64,000 nucleotides of DNA from JACRAV01 sp964571235 (GCA_964571235.1 CAZNAI010000007.1:186001-250000), one strand, 5' to 3'. Shown: positions 7,435 through 16,400, counted from the first letter of the stretch. Notes: generated by a model from the sequence alone, not told the origin. Made by a program: numbers and translations.

Positions 7435-8160
7435 TCAGTGCCCTCCTGTCGCGGGAACGAGGTAGCCGAGTTGGACAGCAATCGGAACGGCGGAATATCC
7501 CAGGAACACCAGCGTGGAAACGACGACCGAGAGTAGGTGCAGTTTCTTCTCGGCGTCGCGGTTATTCAGGCCCAACGATTGAAACATGCTGGCGATGCCG
7601 TGGCTTAAGTGATAGCAGACCAAGCCGACCGCAACGATATACGAAATGACCACGCCGATATTCTGGAATCCGAGGATTATCATCGAGTAGGTGTCGTGGC
7701 GACCCTGTGAGTCGGTCAGATGTTCGAATTCCGGGACCACGGTTGTGGCGGTGAAGTGCAAGAGGTGGTAGACGACAAATGAAAAGACCAATATGCCGGT
7801 CCAGATCATCGTGCGCGAGGCGAGCGTTGCCTTCACCGTGCTCGGCTTGTGATAGGACACCGGTCGGGCGGCCATGTTTTCAAGCTTAAGCTGGGCGCCC
7901 AGCCAGATGTGAGCACCGAACGCGACAATCAGGAACGATCTGACCACCCAAAGCAGGGCTGGATAGGTGTGCAGTGCTTTGGCGTAGGTGTTGATCTGGT
8001 CCTGGCCGATAAAGATTTGCAGGTTCCCCAGCATATGCCCGATGACGTACCCAAAGGCGACAAATCCTGTGATTGCCATCAGGATTTTTTTTCCTATTGA
8101 AGTACCAACAAGCTGTGCCGGGATGGTTTCGGAAGGTTTTGCGAAGATCGCTCTGTCCAT
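7435..8160 (-). CDS. sdhC: Succinate dehydrogenase cytochrome b subunit (b558 family)
   Basis: A 241-residue membrane anchor with about five transmembrane helices and several histidines in membrane context (for example GYVIGHMLGN, FGAHIWLG, YHLLHF, CYHLSHGIASM), which supply axial ligands for two b haemes in this family. There is no sdhD in the operon, consistent with the single-polypeptide B-type anchor of Bacteroidota and Bacillus. A Shine-Dalgarno-like AAAGG sits about 8 nt before the ATG. It is the first gene of the operon, directly behind a strong promoter. Confidence 0.93.
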   Translation of the reverse strand: MDRAIFAKPSETIPAQLVGTSIGKKILMAITGFVAFGYVIGHMLGNLQIFIGQDQINTYAKALHTYPALLWVVRSFLIVAFGAHIWLGAQLKLENMAARPVSYHKPSTVKATLASRTMIWTGILVFSFVVYHLLHFTATTVVPEFEHLTDSQGRHDTYSMIILGFQNIGVVISYIVAVGLVCYHLSHGIASMFQSLGLNNRDAEKKLHLLSVVVSTLVFLGYSAVPIAVQLGYLVPATGGH

Positions 8161-8184
8161 GTAACTGCCTTTCGTCGAATCGCC

Positions 8185-8213
8185 AGTATAGAGGCGAAGT
8201 GGTTTTCAGTCAA
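8185..8213 (-). promoter_or_regulatory. sdhCAB promoter (sigma70 type)
   Basis: Read on the minus strand, TTGACT (8213-8208) and TATACT (8190-8185) are separated by exactly 17 bp. Both boxes match the consensus at 5 of 6 positions. The start point would be near 8178, leaving a leader of about 17 nt before sdhC. Confidence 0.8.
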
Positions 8214-8304
8214 ACGAAAAGTGGGCAATATCGCCCGGCGCGAACGAAGTTATCTCGATTGGGTATAACTGGGGTGATAGGGTACAGCCGGAAAAGCTTA
8301 CAGA

Positions 8305-8333
8305 TTGACAAGCGGGGTACAAGTGCCTATCGT
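8305..8333 (+). promoter_or_regulatory. Candidate promoter for the exported protein at 8393
   Basis: A perfect TTGACA (8305-8310) is followed after 17 bp by TATCGT (8328-8333). A second -10-like TATACT lies at 8357-8362 without a good -35. Either could drive the gene. Confidence 0.5.
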
Positions 8334-8392
8334 TATGTTCTGTTCTTGAGAAAAACTATACTGTGCAGTCATAATTAAGAGGAAGAGTTCTG

Positions 8393-8986
8393 ATGCGAAA
8401 ACTGACTATGGTTCTCTGTGTGGCATTGCTGGCTGTTGCCGGAGCGACCTCGGCAACCACCTTCGCCCTGAAAGTTTCGGGGCCGGGGGCAGTCAACGAC
8501 AGCACGATCAAGGCTGGCGCTAAAGTCTCGGTTGATTTGTATTTCTCGACAAAAGACACGCTCAAAGCGTTTTCGTCGGGGTACAAGATTTACTCCGAGG
8601 ATATCAAGTCGATCACTCATGTGAGCGATACCGCCAAAGGTCTTACCCCCAACGGCGACGTTCGTGGGTGGAATGGCTGGCAGGACAAGTCGATGTGGGA
8701 TTTCGGCGGTGTTTGGCCGGCGCTGAAAAATTGGGACGGCGAACTGCCGGACACGGTGGGATTTGCCGGCGCAGTGGTGAAAAAGAAATATGCGCCGCAT
8801 GCCAGCACCAAAGTGCTGTCGTTTGATATCATCGTTCCGACCGCCGGTACGCTGGTGATCGACTCGACATTCTACCCGCCGGGTGGATCCTGGAAGGTAG
8901 TCATGGCGCCAAAGGTGGCCGGCGGCAAGCCGCAGGATCAGGCCCCTACTTGGAAAGGGCCGTATAAACTCACGGTCGTGAAGTAA
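8393..8986 (+). CDS. Exported protein of unknown function
   Basis: 197 residues with a clear signal peptide (basic MRKLT, hydrophobic core, cleavage near ATSA at about residues 18-21). The mature part is beta-rich, with a VSVDLYFSTKD strand near residue 45 and a second strand pair near STKVLSFDIIVPTAG (about 138-152). That layout is reminiscent of small cohesin/Ig-like folds, but no specific family is recognised. There is no lipobox and no YPNP-type C-terminal domain. AGAGGAAGAG provides a ribosome-binding site. It is followed by its own strong terminator. Confidence 0.7.
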   Translation: MRKLTMVLCVALLAVAGATSATTFALKVSGPGAVNDSTIKAGAKVSVDLYFSTKDTLKAFSSGYKIYSEDIKSITHVSDTAKGLTPNGDVRGWNGWQDKSMWDFGGVWPALKNWDGELPDTVGFAGAVVKKKYAPHASTKVLSFDIIVPTAGTLVIDSTFYPPGGSWKVVMAPKVAGGKPQDQAPTWKGPYKLTVVK

Positions 8987-8992
8987 CCAAGC

Positions 8993-9020
8993 AAAGCCCG
9001 CCTCGCGGCGGGCTTTTTTT
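8993..9020 (+). terminator. Intrinsic terminator between two exported-protein genes
   Basis: AAAGCCCGCC-tcgc-GGCGGGCTTT, a 10-bp stem, is followed by a T run. It ends three bases before the next gene's ATG (9024), which is unusually close. Confidence 0.9.
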
Positions 9021-9023
9021 GAT

Positions 9024-9797
9024 ATGTCAAAGTCGACTCTTACAATTGTAGTGGTGTTGGGTGCGGTCTTCCTGTGCGGGATTGTCACAGGCGAGCCGGT
9101 GCCGGCGATTCTCGACACTACGGGAAGTAGCGATACGGCCCGGTATTTGATTCGGATCGACCGCGCGGAAGTTACGCCGCTCAATGTCGCCGAGACGCTC
9201 GATGTGACAATCCAGACATTCGGGTGGCCGTATGCGGCCTGCGCCTTCAAAGTCGGCACGACCAGCAAGTATATCGATATTACATCCATCGAGCGTGGGG
9301 ATGTGATCGACTCCTGCAAATGGGAGTTTTTCCGGGCGTCACGGGTGAATACGGAAAGCAAAGAGCTGTATCCGCGCACACTGTGGTCGGTGGTGGCGCT
9401 AGCCAAGTTCACCGCCGACTCAAGCAAGCCGCCCTGTTTGGGGCTCAACCGCGAAGCGTCGTTCATGCGGCTGGTGGTAACCAGCGCTCCCAATTTCGAG
9501 ATCAAAGATTCAACAGCATCGATTTTCTTTTTCTGGGAAGATTGCCGCGACAACACTCTCTCGGACGCTTCTGGAGCGACCCTTCTTATCTCGCGACAAG
9601 TCTTTGATTACTACGACACCGGAAAATCCGGGGTCGCCAGAGCATTTCCTACGCGAAGTGGGACCCCCGACGCCTGCATTAATCCGCAACTGAAACGGCA
9701 TCCCGAGCGCAAAGTCGAATTTCACAACGGCGGGCTGAAGTTTATCGTTTCGGCAAAGAAATCCCCTCCTGCTACCGGTTCAACCAAGACCAATTGA
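9024..9797 (+). CDS. Exported protein of unknown function, cohesin-like features
   Basis: 257 residues. The N-terminus carries a hydrophobic signal segment (LTIVVVLGAVFLCGIVTG), then a beta-rich region with RAEVTPLNVAETLDVTIQTF and, later, FFFWEDCRDNTLSDASGATL. The latter pattern (aromatic strand, C-x-D-N-T-(L/I)-S) recalls cohesin- or Ig-like exported proteins in related uncultured bacteria, but this is memory-based and weak. The ATG at 9024 starts three bases after the preceding terminator and has no Shine-Dalgarno, so its translation signal is puzzling. No long C-terminal sorting domain is seen; the tail is basic and low-complexity. Confidence 0.6.
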   Translation: MSKSTLTIVVVLGAVFLCGIVTGEPVPAILDTTGSSDTARYLIRIDRAEVTPLNVAETLDVTIQTFGWPYAACAFKVGTTSKYIDITSIERGDVIDSCKWEFFRASRVNTESKELYPRTLWSVVALAKFTADSSKPPCLGLNREASFMRLVVTSAPNFEIKDSTASIFFFWEDCRDNTLSDASGATLLISRQVFDYYDTGKSGVARAFPTRSGTPDACINPQLKRHPERKVEFHNGGLKFIVSAKKSPPATGSTKTN

Positions 9798-9862
9798 GTC
9801 GGCGCTTTTCGGCGTCTCCGCAAGTCATTGTTTTGCAATTGATTAGTAGTAATCGTTTTGCA

Positions 9863-9890
9863 TTGACAATTGGGCGTCTGCCGCTACATT
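9863..9890 (+). promoter_or_regulatory. sucCD promoter (sigma70 type)
   Basis: TTGACA (9863-9868) and TACATT (9885-9890) are separated by 16 bp. The start would be near 9897, about 43 nt before the sucC ATG. Confidence 0.65.
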
Positions 9891-9939
9891 GCCTCGACAA
9901 TTTGAGTTGAAATAAGTCAAAGCAAGATAGGTTTGCGAT

Positions 9940-11136
9940 ATGAGATTGTACGAGTTTGAAGGCAAAGAGCTATTCAGCAAATTCAAGATACCGATCCCGA
10001 CAGGGCAACTGGCCGTGACGCCGAACGAGGTATCAACGGCTGTCGAGAAGATTGGCGGCGGGGCGGTACTCAAGGCGCAGGTGCTCTCGGGTGGACGAGG
10101 AAAAGCAGGTGGGATCAAGTTAGTTTCTTCGCCGCAAGAGAGTGCAAAGGTCGCCGAACAACTGTTCAAGCTGGAAATAAAAGGGTTTCCGGTCGAGCGC
10201 CTTCTGGTTGAACCAAAGCTGGACATTAAAAGAGAATTCTATGTCGGCGTGACCATCGACCGCGCCAATTATAAAGTGGTGGTCATTGCTTCCGGTGAAG
10301 GTGGCGTCGATATCGAAGAGACCGCGGCTAAGCACCCCGATAAAATTGTGCGCCATTCGCTGGGTGTCGAAGATGATCTATTCACATACGACGCACTGGG
10401 GATCGCCAAGAAAATCGGCATTCCGCAAGAATTACTCAAAGAAGGCGCCGGCATCATTGTCGGGCTGTATCGGCTCTTCCGTAAATACGACGCCAAGATG
10501 GCCGAGATCAATCCGCTGGTGTTGACCGGCGAAGGCAAACTGATTGCCGCCGACAGCCGGGTATCACTCGACGACGACGCGTTGTTCCGTCATCCCGAGC
10601 TAGCCCAGATGGGAATTGAAAAGCGGCACGAAGAAGGGGAGTTGACCCCGCGTGAACGGCAAGCAACAGACTGGGGGATCCCGTATCTCGATCTCGACGG
10701 CGATATCGGGATGTTTCCCGGTGGCGCCGGATTCGGAATCATGGGGAATGATTTCATCCACTACTACGGCGGCAAGCCGGCCAATTTCATGGATTCCGGC
10801 GGCGGGCCCACTCCCGAACGATTAGCCCAGATGCTGGTCCTGCTCGATGAAAACCCACAAGTGAAAGCAATCTTCGGAGCCCGTTTTGGTGGAATATCCC
10901 GTTGCGACGATTTCGCCAAAGGAGTGGTGATCTTTTTGAAAAATCACGGCCTGTCCAAACCGATGGTGGTTCGGATGACCGGCAACATGTGGGAAGAAGG
11001 GTTGGCGATTTTCGCTGAGGCAAAAAAAGAGAATCCGGCGTTGTTTGCAAAGATCGAGTTTCACGGAATTGCGACGCCAATTGAAGAGATTTCCAAGCGG
11101 GCAGTCGAACTGGCTCGTCAGGAAGGAGGGCGCTAA
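9940..11136 (+). CDS. sucC: Succinyl-CoA synthetase (ADP/GDP-forming) subunit beta
   Basis: 398 residues, normal for SucC. The N-terminus MRLYEFEGKELFSKF is the ATP-grasp start (MNLHEYQAK-like). KAQVLSGGRGKAGGIK (around 46-61) is the nucleotide-binding loop. AEINPLVLT carries the metal-binding Glu/Asn, and MDSGGGPTPE with GGISRCDDFAKGV forms the CoA/phosphate power-helix region. With SucD it interconverts succinyl-CoA and succinate with substrate-level phosphorylation, feeding SdhCAB encoded nearby on the other strand. The stop overlaps the sucD ATG by one base (TAATG). Confidence 0.92.
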   Translation: MRLYEFEGKELFSKFKIPIPTGQLAVTPNEVSTAVEKIGGGAVLKAQVLSGGRGKAGGIKLVSSPQESAKVAEQLFKLEIKGFPVERLLVEPKLDIKREFYVGVTIDRANYKVVVIASGEGGVDIEETAAKHPDKIVRHSLGVEDDLFTYDALGIAKKIGIPQELLKEGAGIIVGLYRLFRKYDAKMAEINPLVLTGEGKLIAADSRVSLDDDALFRHPELAQMGIEKRHEEGELTPRERQATDWGIPYLDLDGDIGMFPGGAGFGIMGNDFIHYYGGKPANFMDSGGGPTPERLAQMLVLLDENPQVKAIFGARFGGISRCDDFAKGVVIFLKNHGLSKPMVVRMTGNMWEEGLAIFAEAKKENPALFAKIEFHGIATPIEEISKRAVELARQEGGR

Positions 11137-12002
11137 TGGCGATTCTGGTGAACAAACAGAGCCGGGTGCTGGTGCAGGGGATCACCGGTGGCGCGGGGAA
11201 ATTTCATACCGAGCGGATGCTGGCGTATGGAACCAATATTGTGGGAGGGACATCGCCGGGTAAGGGCGGCGCAAAAGTTTTTGACAAGCCGGTGTTTGAC
11301 ACCGTTGCCGAGTGTGTGGCGGAGACGAAAGCAGATGTTTCAGTAATCTTTCTTCCCGCTCCGGCGGTGAAAGAAGCATGTATTGAGGCAATACGGGCCG
11401 GAGTGAAATTTCTGGTGGTGGTGCCGGAACATATTCCGATTCACGATATGCTTTGGGTGCGGCGCGAGGCACTTCTGCATGGAGCAACAGTGATCGGCGG
11501 AAACACCGCCGGTATTATTACACCCGGTGAGGCAAATCTGGGCATTATGCCGGAGATTGCCTTCGCACCCGGACGGGTGGGAACAGTCTCGCGCTCAGGT
11601 TCGATCACCTACTATGTAGCGGACACGCTCTCGCGCACGGGCTACGGTCAAACTACCTGCGTGGGGCTTGGCGGCGACCCGGTATTGGGTTCTACATTTA
11701 GCGATATCCTGCTCAAATTCGAAGAAGACCCCAAGACCAAAGCGGTGGTCATGTGCGGCGAGATCGGCGGAGTGTACGAAGAGAAGGCGACCGAAGTCAT
11801 TCCTAAGATGAAAACGCCGGTGTTGGCGATGATCGGCGGGATGTTTGCGCCCCCCGGAAAACGAATGGGCCACGCTGGTGCGATAGTAGAAGGGAATATG
11901 GGGACGGCCAAAGAAAAACTCGACGCTCTTGCCGCGGCTGGAGCGCATCCGTGCCGTACATTTCAGGATATTCCAACAACATTGAAGAAATTGGGTGTGT
12001 AG
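11136..12002 (+). CDS. sucD: Succinyl-CoA synthetase subunit alpha
   Basis: 288 residues, the normal SucD length. VQGITGGAGKFHTERMLAYG is the CoA-binding Rossmann start, PEHIPIHDM and GGNTAGIITPGE follow, and GHAGAIVEGNMGTA carries the His that is transiently phosphorylated. It is coupled to sucC by a one-base overlap. The following DUF5655 gene begins four bases after the stop. Confidence 0.94.
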   Translation: MAILVNKQSRVLVQGITGGAGKFHTERMLAYGTNIVGGTSPGKGGAKVFDKPVFDTVAECVAETKADVSVIFLPAPAVKEACIEAIRAGVKFLVVVPEHIPIHDMLWVRREALLHGATVIGGNTAGIITPGEANLGIMPEIAFAPGRVGTVSRSGSITYYVADTLSRTGYGQTTCVGLGGDPVLGSTFSDILLKFEEDPKTKAVVMCGEIGGVYEEKATEVIPKMKTPVLAMIGGMFAPPGKRMGHAGAIVEGNMGTAKEKLDALAAAGAHPCRTFQDIPTTLKKLGV

Positions 12003-12006
12003 ATAG

Positions 12007-12525
12007 ATGGCAGTTTCAAAGGCGAAAAAATCGACAAAGCAGACAAGCGGACAACTCGAATTCGATTACGCGCCGTCGGCGAGCAAATCAAGCAGTCCGC
12101 CCGCAAAAGAGGCCAAGCTCAAATTAGTCAAGCCGCCGGAAAACGATCAGGCAGGGTATGTCGACACACAGTATTCCGGCGCCAAGGCTGACCTTAGGCC
12201 GCTCTATGAAAAGATAGTTCGGCTGGCGATGGCGCTCGGCAAGGAAATCCGGGTTGTGCCCGGTAAGACAATCGTGCCGATCTTTCGCAAAAATGTCATA
12301 GCACAGGTCAAGGCGGCCACTTCCACCCGAGTCGATTTGGGTCTCGCGCTCGGTAAGCAGAAAGCAACCGGGCGGCTTATTGACACCGGCGGGTATGCCA
12401 AAGGGGACCGGATTACCCACCGTATTCCGATTTTCACCGGCGCCGATATCGATAGCGAAGTCAAAAAGTGGCTCAGTTCGGCTTACGAGCTGGACACCGA
12501 CAAATCCGGCGCAAAGAGCAAGTAG
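12007..12525 (+). CDS. DUF5655 domain protein
   Basis: 172 residues. The first 55 or so are Lys/Ser/Pro-rich and probably disordered. The remainder (about 60-165) matches the DUF5655 pattern: LRPLYEKIVRLAMALG, then EIRVVPGKTIVPIFRK, then TRVDLGLALGK, ending in a DIDSEVKKWLSSAYE helix. This small domain is often found at the C-terminus of restriction- or transport-annotated proteins and has no established activity. It starts 4 bp after sucD, so it is likely the third gene of that transcript, but no functional link is apparent. Confidence 0.7.
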   Translation: MAVSKAKKSTKQTSGQLEFDYAPSASKSSSPPAKEAKLKLVKPPENDQAGYVDTQYSGAKADLRPLYEKIVRLAMALGKEIRVVPGKTIVPIFRKNVIAQVKAATSTRVDLGLALGKQKATGRLIDTGGYAKGDRITHRIPIFTGADIDSEVKKWLSSAYELDTDKSGAKSK

Positions 12526-12648
12526 CCCATCGATGCAGAAATTGCGTCTGGGCGCCTGTTTCCCGGCCAGATACAATTTATCTTTGACAACTTGGGTCTT
12601 TGATCGTTTGTTTTCTGTTGCAGGAATTAGAAAGGTCCAACTGACACC

Positions 12649-13740
12649 ATGAAGAAAACTCTGCTCGCCTTAGCGGGAATCTCGACTGTCTTTCTGCTAC
12701 TTCTCGCATTAGTGACATGTGGCGACAAGGGAACCGATCCGCCGCCGCCGAACACCAATCCTGAGGGAGTCCTGTATGTGCTGAATCAAAACGATTCGAC
12801 TATGTACATCTATGACTCGCATACGCTGGCGCGGATTGATTCGATCCGAACAGGAGTGCCGGCCAGTCCGCACCACATGGAATTCGATCCGCAACATGAG
12901 TATGCGTATATCGTCGGCCGGAAGGTGCCGGGTCAGATAGCCAAATTCCATCTGCATGACAACTCTTTTGAGATGCTTACTACCGCGACATTTAATATTA
13001 ATCCGACATCGATGGTGACTTCCGGCGACGGTGGTACCGGATATGTGTGCGACTTTTCCACTATTTCCGGCGGGGGACACATCCACCGGATCAACCTGGC
13101 GACTATGACGTTTACCGACTCGATCTATCAGTCCGGTTCTCAGACACATGATATCAAAGCAACGACCAACCGTGATATTCTCGTCGCCGCGAACTATCAG
13201 ACTGACAATGTGACGATTATCTATCTCAATGGCGACTCGGTGACCTTTGTCGATTGCGAACCGGGCGGGAATAATCCGTCGACCACCAATGAAGGGCCGT
13301 ACGGAATCGCTATCGATCACAACGACTCGCTGGTGTATATCTTCTGCCGCTTGAGCCGGAAGATCCGAGTGATGGACTTAGCCGCTCGGACAATAGTCGA
13401 CTCGATTTCAGTGCCGGGGAGCTCCACCGCCGATCTGTACGGACCGTCGCTGGGGGTTATTAACGCCGCCAACACTAAACTCTATGTCACATCGCAAAAA
13501 GACAACCTGGTGCATATCATCAATCTTACCAATCGAACAGTTATCAAGTCGATTCCGACCGGCGCAACTCAGCCGTTTGGTATCACTTTCTCCGACGGCG
13601 AGGCGCGGCTGTATGTGTCGTGTGTCAATGCCGGCGGGTTGGGGCATATTTACCTGATCGATCCAACCACCGACAATATTGTCGACTCGATTATCGCCGG
13701 GCATGGGACATATATGTCGCATCAGCATGCCGGTCATTAA
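12649..13740 (+). CDS. Lipoprotein with YVTN-type beta-propeller
   Basis: 363 residues. The signal peptide ends in a lipobox-like LVTC (Cys24), then a Pro/Thr-rich linker (DPPPPNTNPE). Six or seven repeats with strands such as VLYVLNQNDSTMYIYDS, YAYIVGRK, GTGYVCDFS, LVYIFCRLSRKIRVMD, KLYVTSQKDNLVHIIN and RLYVSCVN are the blades of a cytochrome-D1/YVTN-like propeller. Such lipoproteins are usually surface or periplasmic and bind ligands or partners; this one's partner is unknown. AGAAAGG is the ribosome-binding site. The C-terminus is His-rich (MSHQHAGH), which might bind metal. Confidence 0.75.
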   Translation: MKKTLLALAGISTVFLLLLALVTCGDKGTDPPPPNTNPEGVLYVLNQNDSTMYIYDSHTLARIDSIRTGVPASPHHMEFDPQHEYAYIVGRKVPGQIAKFHLHDNSFEMLTTATFNINPTSMVTSGDGGTGYVCDFSTISGGGHIHRINLATMTFTDSIYQSGSQTHDIKATTNRDILVAANYQTDNVTIIYLNGDSVTFVDCEPGGNNPSTTNEGPYGIAIDHNDSLVYIFCRLSRKIRVMDLAARTIVDSISVPGSSTADLYGPSLGVINAANTKLYVTSQKDNLVHIINLTNRTVIKSIPTGATQPFGITFSDGEARLYVSCVNAGGLGHIYLIDPTTDNIVDSIIAGHGTYMSHQHAGH

Positions 13741-13787
13741 CATTTATTGTTGTGGAAAAAGCGGAGCAAATCGGGTAAATTAGAGTT

Positions 13788-14864
13788 ATGAACCAACATT
13801 TGACCGACTTGGCCGCACCAATGTCTACGACAGAATCACTCTTGACTGATCGAACCGAAATTGCCGCCCGTGTTTTCAGGGGACCGCATGTTGAGGCGGT
13901 GCACTACGCCGCCGTAGCTGTAGTTGACCAATCAGGCGAAGTCACTCATTCTCTTGGCGATCCGCAATTAGTGACTATGATGCGGTCGTCGATTAAGCCG
14001 TTTCAGGCGTTGCCGTTTATCATGTCGGGTGGAATTGACAAATTCGGGTTTGACAAGAAACAGACTGCTATACTATGTGGGTCGCATAACGGAACCGACG
14101 ATCATGTGCAAACCGTGCTGGCGAATCTGAAAGCCGCGGGGAATCGAACTGAAGATTTGGGATGCGGATCCCATTTGCCGATCGGCATGCAACGCGACGG
14201 AACGTATCCGTCGCATGGCGAGGACAAAGATCCGCTCAGACACAACTGCTCGGGGAAACACTCGGGATTCTTGGCGCTGTCGAAATTGTTGGGTGAGCCG
14301 GTGGAAGCGTATTTAGATCCAAAGAGCAAGGCACAAAGCGCGATACGAAAGGCACTGGCCGAGGCCTGCGAGTATCCCGAAGCGAAACTAATAGCGGCAA
14401 TTGACGGGTGCTCGGCGCCCAATTACCCGATGCCGATTTCGAATTTGGCGCTCGGCTTTAGAAAGTTCGCCAATGGCGAAGGACAGACTCAAGAAATGCG
14501 TCAGGCCTTTGTTCGACTCAAGGAGGCGATCACGGCGCACCCTGAAATGGTCTCTGGGGAAAAGCGGTTTGACTTGCATCTCATGCGCTCTTTCCCCGGA
14601 AATATTGTGTGCAAAGGGGGAGCGGAATCCCTACAAGCAATTGGATTCTCTGATCCAAAGATAGGTATTGCGATAAAAGTTCTCGACGGTGGCACACGAG
14701 CGCTTGGTGCTATCGCGGTAGAAGTGCTCCGTCAGCTTGGGTTGATTCCCGAGTTCAGCAGATTCCCGCACCTGCAGAAATACGAACGGCCGGAAATCCG
14801 CAACAATCGAAATACACTGACCGGCCATATTGTCACTGATTTCAAATTGCGAAGACACAAATAA
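13788..14864 (+). CDS. L-asparaginase, Rhizobium etli AnsA-like (asparaginase II family)
   Basis: 358 residues. The motifs RSSIKPFQALP, CGSHNG, NCSGKHSGFL, DGCSAPNYPMP and CKGGAES occur in the order of the PF06089-type asparaginase family, which hydrolyses L-asparagine to aspartate and ammonia and is unrelated to E. coli AnsA/AnsB. The Ser-Lys pairs in SSIKP and SGKHS are the reported catalytic region of this family. The start is ATG 13788; a second Met (residue 12) would remove a non-conserved leader. The only -10-like box (TAAATT, 13776-13781) ends 6 bp before the ATG, with no clear ribosome-binding site. Confidence 0.88.
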   Translation: MNQHLTDLAAPMSTTESLLTDRTEIAARVFRGPHVEAVHYAAVAVVDQSGEVTHSLGDPQLVTMMRSSIKPFQALPFIMSGGIDKFGFDKKQTAILCGSHNGTDDHVQTVLANLKAAGNRTEDLGCGSHLPIGMQRDGTYPSHGEDKDPLRHNCSGKHSGFLALSKLLGEPVEAYLDPKSKAQSAIRKALAEACEYPEAKLIAAIDGCSAPNYPMPISNLALGFRKFANGEGQTQEMRQAFVRLKEAITAHPEMVSGEKRFDLHLMRSFPGNIVCKGGAESLQAIGFSDPKIGIAIKVLDGGTRALGAIAVEVLRQLGLIPEFSRFPHLQKYERPEIRNNRNTLTGHIVTDFKLRRHK

Positions 14865-14999
14865 GCTGTGAATACAATTCGTCGTTCTGTCATTCACCTT
14901 GGCCTCCGGTATCACCGGATGAGAGTGAAGGATGTTACCTAAGCTCCTCTTGTAGTTTTGTTGGCGCGAACCGTTAACACAAAACCCAAGGAGGAGATT

Positions 15000-16400
15000 A
15001 TGTCAGGTCAGTTTCAGCCGGTCGAACCATTCCGGATCAAATCAGTCGAGCCGATACGCCTTTTGAGCCGCGCCGAGCGTGAGGCGAAAATCAAGGCGGC
15101 GGCCTTCAATATTTTCAAAATCGATGCGCGTGATTGCTATATCGATCTGTTGACCGATTCGGGAACGGGGGCGATGTCGAATGCGCAATGGGCGGCGATC
15201 ATGATGGGGGACGAGTCGTATGCCGGGGCCGTGTCGTTCCGGAAATTTGAACAGACCGTGCAGAGCATTTTCCGCAAGCGCAAAGTGATTCCCTGCCATC
15301 AGGGGAGAGTGGCGGAAAATCTGATGTTCAGCACGATTTTGCGCAAGGGGCAGTTTGTCATCAACAACACCCACTTCGACACCACACGGGGGAATATCCT
15401 GCACAAGGGGGGAGTGCCGGTTGATCTGCCGTGTCCTGAGTCGAACTCGAGTGAGCCATATCCGTTCAAAGGGAATATGGATATCCCGGCGTTTGAGGAT
15501 TTTCTGCGCAAGCACACGCGCGAGGAAATCGCGATGGTGCTCGTCACCGTGACCAACAATTCGGCCGGGGGACAGCCGGTGTCGATGGCCAATATGCGCG
15601 AGGTTTCGGCGCTTTGCCGAAAGCACGGTCTGCCGTTCTATTTCGACTGTGCGCGTTTTGCCGAGAATTGTTGGTTTATCAAACAGCGCGAAGCGGGATT
15701 TGAAAACCAATCGGTGAGGCAGATTGCGGCCGACATGTTTGATTTGTGCGACGGCGTCATGATGTCGGCGAAAAAAGACGGTCTGGCCAATATCGGCGGG
15801 TTTATCGCGCTTAACGACGAGGCGCTGTATGCCCGGTTGGCCGAACTACTTGTGCTCATCGAGGGATTTCCAACCTACGGTGGTCTGGCCGGTCGAGACC
15901 TTGAGGCGCTTTCGGTAGGACTCAATGAAGTACTCGAAGAAGATTATCTGCGGTATCGTGTCGACCAGGTGGCGTATCTTGGAGAAAAACTAAAAGAGGC
16001 CGGCTGTCCGATCATTGAGCCGACCGGCGGCCATGCGGTTTTTGTCGATGCGGGCCGCCTGCTTTCGCACATTCCGCCGAACCAGTTCCCCGGTCAGGGG
16101 CTTACAGTCGCGATGTATGTCGAGGGCGGAATTCGGGCAGTGGAAATCGGCTCGCTTATGTTTGGGTCGACTGATCCGGCGACCGGCAAATTTATCCCGG
16201 CGAGAAAAGAGCTGGTTCGACTCACAATTCCGCGGCGGGTGTATACAAATTCTCACATGGATTATGTCGCACAGGTGGCGGAGCAGGTAGTGAAAAACAA
16301 ATCGAAAATCCCCGGTTACCTGATTACGAAAGAGTCGGAGTTCTTGCGTCACTTTACCTGTGAATTACAAGCCGCCGCTCCGGTTGCGGCTCACCAGTAG
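15000..16400 (+). CDS. tnaA: Tryptophanase (L-tryptophan indole-lyase)
   Basis: 466 residues from ATG 15000, which has an ideal AAGGAGGAG Shine-Dalgarno; an in-frame TTG at 14958 is not needed. This PLP enzyme converts tryptophan to indole, pyruvate and ammonia. Motifs: FRIKSVEPI, IDLLTDSGTGAMS, CHQGRVAE, NTHFDTTRGN, the PLP lysine in MSAKKDG (about Lys259), EGFPTYGGL. Two diagnostic positions favour tryptophanase over tyrosine phenol-lyase: GIRAVEIGS (Ile where the lyase has Arg) and LRHFT (His where the lyase has Phe). No TnaC-like Trp-containing leader peptide is visible in the 135 bp upstream. Confidence 0.92.
   Translation: MSGQFQPVEPFRIKSVEPIRLLSRAEREAKIKAAAFNIFKIDARDCYIDLLTDSGTGAMSNAQWAAIMMGDESYAGAVSFRKFEQTVQSIFRKRKVIPCHQGRVAENLMFSTILRKGQFVINNTHFDTTRGNILHKGGVPVDLPCPESNSSEPYPFKGNMDIPAFEDFLRKHTREEIAMVLVTVTNNSAGGQPVSMANMREVSALCRKHGLPFYFDCARFAENCWFIKQREAGFENQSVRQIAADMFDLCDGVMMSAKKDGLANIGGFIALNDEALYARLAELLVLIEGFPTYGGLAGRDLEALSVGLNEVLEEDYLRYRVDQVAYLGEKLKEAGCPIIEPTGGHAVFVDAGRLLSHIPPNQFPGQGLTVAMYVEGGIRAVEIGSLMFGSTDPATGKFIPARKELVRLTIPRRVYTNSHMDYVAQVAEQVVKNKSKIPGYLITKESEFLRHFTCELQAAAPVAAHQ

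Noticed and set aside
8375..9556. A 393-codon open frame on the minus strand opposite the two exported-protein genes
   Set aside because: No recognisable domain, and it runs across a strong terminator and two genes with signal peptides and good features on the other strand. It is a shadow frame.
12584..12612. A perfect TTGACA before the propeller lipoprotein as a promoter
   Set aside because: No acceptable -10 box lies 15-19 bp downstream, so I do not list it as a promoter.
14865..14999. A possible TnaC-like leader peptide before tnaA (short GTG-started frame of about 24 codons)
   Set aside because: It has no Trp codon and no terminal Pro, which the tna attenuation mechanism needs.
15000..16400. 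Tyrosine phenol-lyase as an alternative to tryptophanase
   Set aside because: The Arg and Phe positions typical of the lyase are Ile (AVEIGS) and His (LRHFT) here.
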